44,238 nt of DNA, taken from positions 1 to 44,238 of the forward strand of contig CALUTK010000009.1 in assembly GCA_944323675.1 (NCBI GenBank), given 5' to 3'. The stretch comes from Candidatus Gastranaerophilales bacterium (GTDB lineage: Bacteria; Cyanobacteriota; Vampirovibrionia; Gastranaerophilales; Gastranaerophilaceae). The position numbers and the translations under genes are program-made. The notes under the pieces are model-generated. The model was not told the DNA's origin. It saw only the letters and a list, made by a program, of their open reading frames with translations, and searched no databases. Shown here piece after piece: positions 32,868-38,968 of the stretch. Every line of letters begins with the position of its first letter. The stretch's first letter is position 1.

Positions 32868-33422
32868 ATGCAAATTAACAACAATTTTAACAGATTTTCT
32901 GCACCCCAATTTGGTATGGCTCTTAAATTAAACAAAGGTGCCGAAGAATACTTACAAAAACAGAGTATGAATACTCTTGAAAAACTGGCTCAGGCCGGTA
33001 AAGATATGGCTGATTTCAAGTTTTGGAATCTTGAAGTGAATGAAAAAGGTTTGCGAGTAAAGTCAAAACGCTATGCAAACGCTTACATTAATCCGCAAAT
33101 TGATAGAGATAGAGACCCTAATCTTTATAAATCCTTTACAGATGTTACTTTTAATACTGTTTACGATGGCATTAACGGCCCAACAGGCCAGAAATATCCA
33201 TTATACTTAGACTTAGCCTCAAATGAAAAGGCTGCAAAAGTGTATAATGAATTTCCTAAACTTGATTACGTTGATAGAAATATTGAATTAACAAATCTAT
33301 TAGAAGCAAGAGATGCTCAAAAAGCTGCAGAAGAAGCTGCAAAAAAAGATGCAGCACAAGCTAAAAATAATTTTATCTCAGACCTTTTTGAAAAATTTGG
33401 CAATAAATCGGCTAAAATATAA
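32868..33422 (+). CDS. Unknown protein with short QFGM N-terminal motif
   Basis: 184 residues, no signal peptide, not recognised. Begins MQINNNFNRFSAPQFGMALK. The middle has mixed alpha/beta character, and the last 45 residues are an Ala/Lys-rich helix (EARDAQKAAEEAAKKDAAQ). AGAAAGG is the ribosome site. MITE copy D lies 25 bases after the stop, then a bidirectional terminator. Function unknown. Confidence 0.7.
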   Translation: MQINNNFNRFSAPQFGMALKLNKGAEEYLQKQSMNTLEKLAQAGKDMADFKFWNLEVNEKGLRVKSKRYANAYINPQIDRDRDPNLYKSFTDVTFNTVYDGINGPTGQKYPLYLDLASNEKAAKVYNEFPKLDYVDRNIELTNLLEARDAQKAAEEAAKKDAAQAKNNFISDLFEKFGNKSAKI

Positions 33423-33447
33423 TCAGTATACAATATTTATAAAAAAG

Positions 33448-33589
33448 GGGAATAATATACAAGTTTCCTCTAAATATTCGTAATACTGTCATGCTGAACT
33501 TGTTTCAGCATCTCAAAACTGCGAGACCCTGAAACGAGTTCAGGGTGACAATTTTAGCCATTTTTAGTGGAATTTGCTATATAAGTCCC
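33448..33589. mobile_element. MITE copy D (142 bp) with perfect 8-bp target duplication
   Basis: Flanked by TAAAAAAG at 33440-33447 and 33590-33597. The right end is typical (reverse complement of GGGACTTATATAGCAAATTC). The left end (GGGAATAATATACAAGTTTC) matches it at only about 20 of 28 positions, so this copy has diverged. The right TSD is the A-tract of a terminator stem. No ORF. Confidence 0.8.
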
Positions 33590-33590
33590 T

Positions 33591-33622
33591 AAAAAAGACT
33601 CCTTGCAAGAGGAGTCTTTTTT
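33591..33622. terminator. Bidirectional terminator between convergent genes
   Basis: AAAAAAGACTCCT and AGGAGTCTTTTTT form a 13-bp stem with a 6-base loop. It serves the 184-residue gene (+) and the 88-residue gene (-), whose stop codon overlaps its edge. Confidence 0.85.
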
Positions 33623-33887
33623 AGGCCATAACATCTAAATTTCTTTTTATTTCCTGTTCCTGCCGCTTTTTAGCCGCTTTTTCCTGCAGGTAGGAAATCT
33701 TGTATAATAAGCTGTTTGAGGCCAAATCTAAACTTAATCTTTTGTCCTGCTCGTGAAGCATTGCTAAATCATGCTCTCCGCCGAATGTGCTTAAATTTGT
33801 AAAAGTACTTGCCGCGTTCATCATGTTCATGGCGGCATTATTCATGTTACTGATAGCATTAAAACGAGCAATGGATGAAACTAACAT
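33621..33887 (-). CDS. Small helical protein, 88 residues, unknown
   Basis: Starts MLVSSIARFNAISNMNNAAMNMM and has an Ala/Asn/Met-rich first helix and a charged C-terminal helix (LQEKAAKKRQEQEIKRNL). Not recognised. No signal peptide and no cysteines. The size and two-helix layout recall secreted filament or rod subunits but do not prove it. TGAGGTTAGTAA precedes the ATG. The HLR1-type box at 33973-33988 is 86 bases upstream. Confidence 0.6.
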   Translation of the reverse strand: MLVSSIARFNAISNMNNAAMNMMNAASTFTNLSTFGGEHDLAMLHEQDKRLSLDLASNSLLYKISYLQEKAAKKRQEQEIKRNLDVMA

Positions 33888-33972
33888 TTACTAACCTCAA
33901 AACAAGTTTAACTACATTTCTAGAATATAACATTTTTCATGAAAATGCAATAGTTAAAGATACTAATTTCTA

Positions 33973-33988
33973 TGTAAACTTTTGTAAC
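33973..33988. promoter_or_regulatory. HLR1/RpaB-type direct repeat (perfect)
   Basis: TGTAAA-N4-TGTAAC, on the other strand G-TTACA-AA-AG-T-TTACA-TA, a full HLR1 match. It is 31 bp upstream of the palindrome at 34020, exactly as at the 13.6-kb locus. Confidence 0.65.
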
Positions 33989-34019
33989 AAAAATTACAAG
34001 TCTTGAAATCAGCTTTTGA

Positions 34020-34040
34020 GTATATACTTTATATATATAC
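34020..34040 (+). promoter_or_regulatory. 21-bp AT palindrome promoter element (copy 2)
   Basis: GTATATA-CTTTATA-TATATAC, identical to the element driving the 56-residue gene, with TTGAAATCAG seven bases upstream. Downstream there is no ORF with a start, only AGAGAG-rich leader sequence and a terminator. Confidence 0.55.
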
Positions 34041-34044
34041 AGAG

Positions 34045-34178
34045 AGTTAAACATTAAATAAACACAAAAAAGAGAGAGAGTATTAAAGAATCCGTTTAAA
34101 ACAAGAGAGAGAAATTAAATTCCTATTCCTACCTTCCTAGAACAAAATTAAAAGCCCCTTATAAAAGGGGCCTTTTTA
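34045..34178 (+). ncRNA. Candidate small RNA or decayed gene driven by palindrome copy 2
   Basis: About 130 bases between the palindromic promoter and the hairpin at 34154-34171, with repeated AGAGAGAG tracts and no ATG-initiated frame. It could be a small RNA, or the leader of a lost gene related to the 56-residue one. The whole non-coding stretch 33888-34203 is accounted for by this, the HLR1-type box and the terminator. Confidence 0.3.
34154..34178. terminator. Terminator after pyk, likely bidirectional
   Basis: GCCCCTT-ATAA-AAGGGGC. T-rich tracts follow on both strands (CTTTTTATT on plus, TTTTAATTTT on minus). Confidence 0.75.
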
Positions 34179-34203
34179 TTACTTTTGCATTTGCCGGTAT
34201 AAT

Positions 34204-35640
34204 TTAGCCTGTAATGCCGATTGTATGGATTTTAATAAAGTTTGTTCCGCCAATAAGCAGTTCAGGTACTGAACCCGTAATTACGACGGTATCGCCTTCT
34301 TTGTATCCAAGGTATTTTGTGAGGAATTTATCCATTTTTTTCAAAGATGGAAGGTCTATTCTGCCGCTGATATCAAGTTTAATCGGGAATACGCCTCTGT
34401 AAAGCTTAATATCTCTGCAGATTTCCTGTTTAGGACAGCAGGCAAAAATTGGAACGCTCAGGCGGCCTTCTGATAGGAATGATGCTGTAAATCCGCTTCC
34501 TGTCAATGCAATAACGGCTTTAACAGGCATTTTCTTTGCCATATCCGCAATTGACATACCGATTGCCATAGCCTGAGAATCTTTTTCTTCCTCTATCATT
34601 TTTCTAGGGAATTTATTTTTTCTCATAAACGGAGATTCTTCAACAGCAACCGCAATTTTTTTCATCATAGCGACTGATTCAACAGGATAAGCGCCTGCTG
34701 CAGTTTCGCCTGATAGCATAATTGCATCTGTTCCGTCTAAAATTGCGTTTGCAACATCAGAGGTTTCCGCACGCGTCGGGATAGGGTTCTCAATCATACT
34801 TTCAAGCATCTGTGTTGCAACAATTACCACTTTTCTTTTTGTATTAGCTTTTCTGATGATTGTTTTTTGTACAATAGGAACTTTTTCAGTGGAAATTTCA
34901 ATACCGAGATCTCCCCTTGCAACCATAAGCCCGTCAGAAACTTCTATAATGCTGTCAATATTTTCAACAGCCTGAGGTTTTTCTATTTTTGAAATGATTT
35001 TTGCTGTAGTGTTGCCGTGACCCTGCAAAAGTTCTCTCAGTTTTACAACGTCTGATGCTTCTCTGACAAATGAAAGCCCGAGGTAATCTATATCGTTGTG
35101 TGCTGCAAATTCTACAAATTTTAAATCTCGTGCTGTCAAGACATCAAGGCTGCCCTGAGAACCCGGAATATTTATTCCTTTTCTCTGTTTTAAAAGTCCG
35201 TCAGTGAGAACTTGGGCATAAATGATTTTATCTTCAACTTTTACCACTTCTAGCTGAATTTTTCCGTCATCAATCATGATTTTTTCGCCAGGTGTAACAT
35301 CATCTGCCATCCCTTTATAGTCAACCGGAATAATATCATCGGTCATTTCCGGCTGATGGCGGAATTTTAAAACTTCGCCCTTTTTAAGTTCAATAGGGTT
35401 ATCAAGATTGCCAATTCTGATTTTAGGCCCCTGTAAGTCTAAAAGAACAGGAATAAGCGTATTTCTTGCTTCTTCAAGCTCTCTGATATAAGATAAATTC
35501 TTTTTGTGCATTTCAACATCGCCGTGCGATGAGTTTAATCTGAACATTGTAACGCCTGCATCAAAAAGTTTGGTAATCATTTCTTTACTGCTCGTTGCAG
35601 GACCTAGTGTTGCGACTATTTTAGTCATTGTATAGTCCAT
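34204..35640 (-). CDS. pyk: Pyruvate kinase
   Basis: Final ATP-yielding step of glycolysis. 478 residues. TKIVATLGPATSS at the N-terminus, FRLNSSHG, the active-site lysine region ISKIEKPQAVEN, GLMVARGDLGIE and MLSGETAAGAYPVE. The start at 35640 (MDYTMTKIV) has AAAGGAG upstream; the frame continues 99 bases further without family similarity. It is divergent from the SLH gene. Confidence 0.98.
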   Translation of the reverse strand: MDYTMTKIVATLGPATSSKEMITKLFDAGVTMFRLNSSHGDVEMHKKNLSYIRELEEARNTLIPVLLDLQGPKIRIGNLDNPIELKKGEVLKFRHQPEMTDDIIPVDYKGMADDVTPGEKIMIDDGKIQLEVVKVEDKIIYAQVLTDGLLKQRKGINIPGSQGSLDVLTARDLKFVEFAAHNDIDYLGLSFVREASDVVKLRELLQGHGNTTAKIISKIEKPQAVENIDSIIEVSDGLMVARGDLGIEISTEKVPIVQKTIIRKANTKRKVVIVATQMLESMIENPIPTRAETSDVANAILDGTDAIMLSGETAAGAYPVESVAMMKKIAVAVEESPFMRKNKFPRKMIEEEKDSQAMAIGMSIADMAKKMPVKAVIALTGSGFTASFLSEGRLSVPIFACCPKQEICRDIKLYRGVFPIKLDISGRIDLPSLKKMDKFLTKYLGYKEGDTVVITGSVPELLIGGTNFIKIHTIGITG

Positions 35641-35677
35641 TTTATCATCTCCTTTATTTAAATAGTGATAATGTATA

Positions 35678-35694
35678 TTTACAAAAACTTTACA
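35678..35694. promoter_or_regulatory. HLR1-like direct repeat with 11-bp spacing
   Basis: T-TTACA-AAAAC-T-TTACA on the plus strand, one base longer than HLR1. Its second half is the -35 box of the SLH gene promoter. Confidence 0.35.
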
Positions 35695-35717
35695 AAAGTT
35701 TCTATCTGATATATAAT
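35689..35717 (+). promoter_or_regulatory. sigma-70-type promoter of the SLH gene
   Basis: TTTACA (35689-35694), 17 bp, TATAAT (35712-35717), about 60 bases before the ATG. Confidence 0.7.
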
Positions 35718-35777
35718 ACATACTATAAAAATAATTCATTTGCTAGTGTTTAGTATTACAAGATGAGGAAGTAGAAA

Positions 35778-37046
35778 ATGAACAAATTGATGGTCGGGTT
35801 ATTAGCATGTGGTTTATTCGCTACTACGCTGATGCCTTCATTTGCGGCAGATATTGCCGATGTAAGCTCAAGCTACTGGGCTTCAAAAGAAATTAATGAA
35901 GTTGTTGACGACAACATCATGACTCTGACTGACGGTAATTTTAATCCGGAAGGAAGCGTTAAAAGAGTTGATTTCGTTCAGGCTTTGTTAAAAGTTTTGT
36001 CTAACGATAATTTAGACGTAAGCATTTCTAATAGTTTTTCTGATGTTAAATCATCTGACTATTTCTACAATGATGTTTTACGCTCTCAACAGCTTGGTTT
36101 GGTTTATGGTTATCCTAACAAAACTTTCCAGCCGAAAAAACTAATGTCAAGATCTGAAACTCAATCTGTTATCAGCCACATAACAAAAGATATGGATGCT
36201 GATACTTCTGTTTTAGATAAATACACTGATGCAAAAGAAATTCCGGCATGGGCTCAAAAACCTTATGCAAAAACTTTGAATTACGGCATTTATGTAAATT
36301 ATCCGAATGAAAATGAATTACGTCCTAATGACGTATTATCAAGAGCAGAAGCTGCTGTTATTCTTGCAAGATTAAAAGATAAATTAGGTCTTGTAAAAAG
36401 TGAATACAAAGACGGCGTTGAACACTTCGCTTATGCTAGAAAAGCTCCTAACAACGAAGTTAAAATAGGTAATAATGCTAATTACGTTCACGAAGGTAAC
36501 GTTATTCCTGTAGCATTCACTGAAAAATACAAATCAGATAAAAGTGCAGCAGGCGACAGCTTAACTTTTGTTGCTAAAGAAGATATTTCTACTAAAGAAG
36601 GTACGGTTATCTTCCCTGAAGGTACTAAATTCTATGCTACTGTTAACGAAATTCAAGACCCGAAATGGTTCAACAAAAACGCTAGAGTTTACGCTGAAAT
36701 CACAAGTGCTGAACTTCCTTGCGGCAAAAAAGTTGATTTAAACGCTAAACCGTTTACTAAAAAATACGATCTTAAAGAAGGTCCTTGGATGACTGCAGGA
36801 AAATTAGTATTGTGCACAGTAACAGGCGGTGCTGTTGGTACCGGCGCAGGTGTTGGTTTCGCATTCATTCCTGACCCTGTTAAAATCGGTACAGGTATCG
36901 CAATCGGTGCTCCTGTAGGTGCTGCTGTAGGTCTGGCTACTGGTTTAATCACTAAAGGCTTGAACTACCACGCTAAAGAAGGTGAAGTTATTAAAGTTAT
37001 TTTACTGAAAGACGCTCAGGTTGCTAAAGTTAAATCAGCTTTATAA
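35778..37046 (+). CDS. SLH-domain surface protein with C-terminal glycine zipper
   Basis: 422 residues. A signal peptide is cleaved near SFAA-D (about residue 24). Three S-layer homology domains follow at about 26-80, 86-140 and 147-200 (FSDV, GYPNKTFQP, ELRPNDVLSRAEAAVILARL). Next is a beta-rich region, and at about 340-395 a Gly/Ala-rich hydrophobic stretch (GGAVGTGAGVGFAF, GAPVGAAVGLATG) typical of glycine zippers. SLH domains bind cell-wall polymer or, in Cyanobacteria, link the outer membrane to peptidoglycan. Envelope anchoring is inferred. GAGGAAG is the ribosome site, and a terminator follows. Confidence 0.88.
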   Translation: MNKLMVGLLACGLFATTLMPSFAADIADVSSSYWASKEINEVVDDNIMTLTDGNFNPEGSVKRVDFVQALLKVLSNDNLDVSISNSFSDVKSSDYFYNDVLRSQQLGLVYGYPNKTFQPKKLMSRSETQSVISHITKDMDADTSVLDKYTDAKEIPAWAQKPYAKTLNYGIYVNYPNENELRPNDVLSRAEAAVILARLKDKLGLVKSEYKDGVEHFAYARKAPNNEVKIGNNANYVHEGNVIPVAFTEKYKSDKSAAGDSLTFVAKEDISTKEGTVIFPEGTKFYATVNEIQDPKWFNKNARVYAEITSAELPCGKKVDLNAKPFTKKYDLKEGPWMTAGKLVLCTVTGGAVGTGAGVGFAFIPDPVKIGTGIAIGAPVGAAVGLATGLITKGLNYHAKEGEVIKVILLKDAQVAKVKSAL

Positions 37047-37064
37047 TTAGCTTTTATAAATACT

Positions 37065-37101
37065 AAAAAAGAGAGGTTAATTTTTAGCCTCTCTTTTTTT
37101 T
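37065..37101 (+). terminator. Terminator after the SLH gene
   Basis: AAAAAAGAGAGG-loop-CCTCTCTTTTTTTT, 18 bases after the stop. Confidence 0.85.
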
Positions 37102-37205
37102 GCGCTTTCGGCTTAGCTAATATTCATAATATCTATTCTCCTGTTGGTTATTCTAATAATTTTTCAAAGGGTTAAAATTAGAATGTAACAAATAAGGAGA
37201 TATGT

Positions 37206-37493
37206 ATGAAAAAGTTTTTAATGTATTTTGGTGTTTTCGGTTTATTATTGCTTCCTGCACAGGGCGCTTTTGCATGGAATATTCAGAGCCTAAATCCGCT
37301 GCCTTATCTTGGTATAGGTCCGAATTATTCAACTTTCAGTCTGAATCCTTTTACAGGTTTTAAAAACTGCAACCCTTGTAAAAAAGTAGAAAAATGTAAT
37401 AAGTGCGCTAAAATCGAGGTTGTTCCGGCGTGTCCTGTCTGCCAAAAAGCCTTTGTTGAAGAGCAGTGCCCTTGTATGAGAAAACATTACTAA
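37206..37493 (+). CDS. Small secreted cysteine-rich protein
   Basis: 95 residues. A signal peptide (MKKFLMYFGVFGLLLLP...) with likely cleavage after AFA (23). The mature part is Asn/Pro-rich at first, then has eight cysteines at 55, 58, 64, 67, 76, 79, 88 and 90: three CxxC pairs and a CxC. The spacing suggests metal binding or disulfides. No family is recognised. AAGGAGAT is an ideal ribosome site. It has its own terminator. Confidence 0.75.
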   Translation: MKKFLMYFGVFGLLLLPAQGAFAWNIQSLNPLPYLGIGPNYSTFSLNPFTGFKNCNPCKKVEKCNKCAKIEVVPACPVCQKAFVEEQCPCMRKHY

Positions 37494-37501
37494 TATCTGA
37501 T

Positions 37502-37534
37502 AAAGCCGGCTGATTTATCATTCTGCCGGCTTTT
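37502..37534 (+). terminator. Terminator after the Cys-rich gene
   Basis: AAAGCCGGC-loop-GCCGGCTTTT, 8 bases after the stop. It may also stop the convergent minus-strand operon. Confidence 0.8.
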
Positions 37535-37536
37535 AA

Positions 37537-37773
37537 TTATTCATCAAGATCGTCATATTCTGTTTGTTTCGCTTTTATTGAGTATATTATTGACAGAATA
37601 AAAAGTATTAAAATAGGTGCGCCGTAAGCAATAAGAAAAGCTAGGCCTACTGTTTCAGGATTTTTTGCAATAGAATCCTTTGAGGCTTTTAAATGCCCCA
37701 TTGCCCAGAGAGTAAGTATTAAACAAGTAGATATACAAGCATTTTTAGCTCTTACCGCTTTTTTGTGATCCAT
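37537..37773 (-). CDS. Small membrane protein, two helices, unknown
   Basis: 78 residues. Hydrophobic segments CLILTLWAMGHL and AFLIAYGAPILILFILSIIYSI, acidic tail EYDDLDE. Not recognised. It begins one base after the uridine-kinase-like gene ends, so it is cotranscribed. Confidence 0.6.
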   Translation of the reverse strand: MDHKKAVRAKNACISTCLILTLWAMGHLKASKDSIAKNPETVGLAFLIAYGAPILILFILSIIYSIKAKQTEYDDLDE

Positions 37774-37774
37774 T

Positions 37775-38611
37775 TTAATATTCTATATCCTGTAATGTTT
37801 TGAAAATTCTGTCTGTAATATATTGAATATATTCCTGAGAAACCATGCCGTTAATAACCGCGTCCGCAATCTGGTATGCCGGTCTTATATACTGCTGGGC
37901 GGTTCTATTGACATCTTTGAACTGCAAATCAGCCGCGGCGCCGGTTTTTCCTCGTAATGCAGCGCGTCTGTACCAGCGGTCTTTAATGACTTCAAGCGGT
38001 GTATATACGTATACCTTTACATCCATGATATCCCTGATGCCTTCGTTCAATACGTATAAACCTTCTGTCAGGACAACTTTTGCAGGCTTTTTAACTTCGC
38101 CGTTCGGGTCTGATACGCAGGTTACAAAATTATAATTAGGCGAAACAACGGTTTCTCCCTTTTTTAATCCCATAAGATGCTCTTTCATTAAATCAAGATT
38201 AATGGCTTCAGGAGTATCAAAACTGAACCCTGTTTTAAAGAGTTCTTCATAACTTCCGGCTTCCTGCAATTCTTTAGAGGTGTCTTTATAATAGTCATCA
38301 CAGCGTACAACAGTGTAAATACCTTCTTTTTTATCTTTGACGCACGCTTTTATTGTGTTATCAACAAAAACGGTCTTGCCTGAAGCGCTTTCTCCAGTTA
38401 TACCAATAAGAAATGTCTTTTTCTTTTCCTGAACAACTTTTCTTGCAATATTTAAAATTAAATTATCAGATGTTTTAAGGAATAAAGGCTGTGTTTCTTT
38501 TTTATCCTCTTCAAGAACTCTTTTCAGCGATTCCACGATATTAGAGATAATTTCCATATCGCTTCTGCTTGAATAATAATCATAACTTGTCAAATGAAAG
38601 CTTGTGGTCAT
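37775..38611 (-). CDS. Uridine kinase/phosphoribulokinase-family P-loop kinase
   Basis: 278 residues. A 65-residue N-terminal extension precedes the P-loop GITGESASGKT (70-80). DDYYKDT, FDTPEAINLDLM, SPNYNF and LTEGLYVL follow, in uridine-kinase order. The RWYRRAALRGKTG region and the tail differ from standard Udk. Uridine/cytidine phosphorylation is the likely reaction but the substrate is unproven. A T-rich promoter region and an HLR1-like box (38680-38695) lie upstream. Confidence 0.85.
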   Translation of the reverse strand: MTTSFHLTSYDYYSSRSDMEIISNIVESLKRVLEEDKKETQPLFLKTSDNLILNIARKVVQEKKKTFLIGITGESASGKTVFVDNTIKACVKDKKEGIYTVVRCDDYYKDTSKELQEAGSYEELFKTGFSFDTPEAINLDLMKEHLMGLKKGETVVSPNYNFVTCVSDPNGEVKKPAKVVLTEGLYVLNEGIRDIMDVKVYVYTPLEVIKDRWYRRAALRGKTGAAADLQFKDVNRTAQQYIRPAYQIADAVINGMVSQEYIQYITDRIFKTLQDIEY

Positions 38612-38679
38612 AGTTTTTCTTATTCCCCTAATGAACTATTTTAACATTGTACTTTAAAGGTAAATTATTTTCTAATAAT

Positions 38680-38695
38680 TATAAATCTTTGTAAC
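38680..38695. promoter_or_regulatory. HLR1-like direct repeat (one mismatch)
   Basis: TATAAA-N4-TGTAAC; on the other strand G-TTACA-AA-GA-T-TTATA. It has correct 10-bp spacing and one deviating base. It lies between the kinase and the 53-residue gene. Confidence 0.45.
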
Positions 38696-38711
38696 AAATA
38701 TTTTTATTTGC

Positions 38712-38738
38712 TAAAGATTTTTGACGAATTACCGTAAA
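38712..38738 (+). promoter_or_regulatory. sigma-28-like promoter of the 53-residue gene
   Basis: TAAA-N15-ACCGTAAA, 16 bp after the HLR1-like box. The layout matches the site at 11228-11254. An alternative sigma-70 reading is TTGACG (38721-38726), 16 bp, TATGTG (38743-38748). Confidence 0.35.
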
Positions 38739-38769
38739 TAAATATGTGATAGTCAAATGGGAGTTCTAT

Positions 38770-38931
38770 ATGAGTGAAGATTTATTTAAAGAAGCCTTTT
38801 TAGAAGCCAGCGCAGAAGCAGCAGCCGAATATAGAGAAGAATTTAGTGAAATCGGAATGGCATTAGAAAAATTCTTTAATAACGTATTAGAAACAATTTC
38901 TCTGGGTGACAGGGATATGATGAAGCTTTAG
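38770..38931 (+). CDS. Small acidic helical protein, 53 residues
   Basis: MSEDLFKEAFLEASAEAAAE... is a single acidic amphipathic helix followed by a short tail (SLGDRDMMKL). Not recognised. The start at 38770 has GGGAG six bases upstream; an in-frame ATG 24 bases earlier lacks one. It has its own promoter and a strong terminator, so it is probably a real single-gene unit. Confidence 0.65.
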   Translation: MSEDLFKEAFLEASAEAAAEYREEFSEIGMALEKFFNNVLETISLGDRDMMKL

Positions 38932-38936
38932 TTAAT

Positions 38937-38968
38937 AAAAAAAGAACCCTTTAAAGGGTTCTTTTTTT
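38937..38968. terminator. Perfect-palindrome bidirectional terminator
   Basis: AAAAAAAGAACCCTTT and its exact reverse complement form a 32-bp perfect palindrome between the convergent 53-residue and 387-residue genes. Confidence 0.9.

Noticed and set aside
35641-35739. 33-residue N-terminal extension of pyruvate kinase
   Set aside because: No family similarity, it crosses the ribosome site AAAGGAG, and the family starts at MDYTMTKIV.
37184-37189. TGTAAC before the Cys-rich gene as another HLR1-type box
   Set aside because: Single half-site lying next to the ribosome site; no partner 10 bp away.
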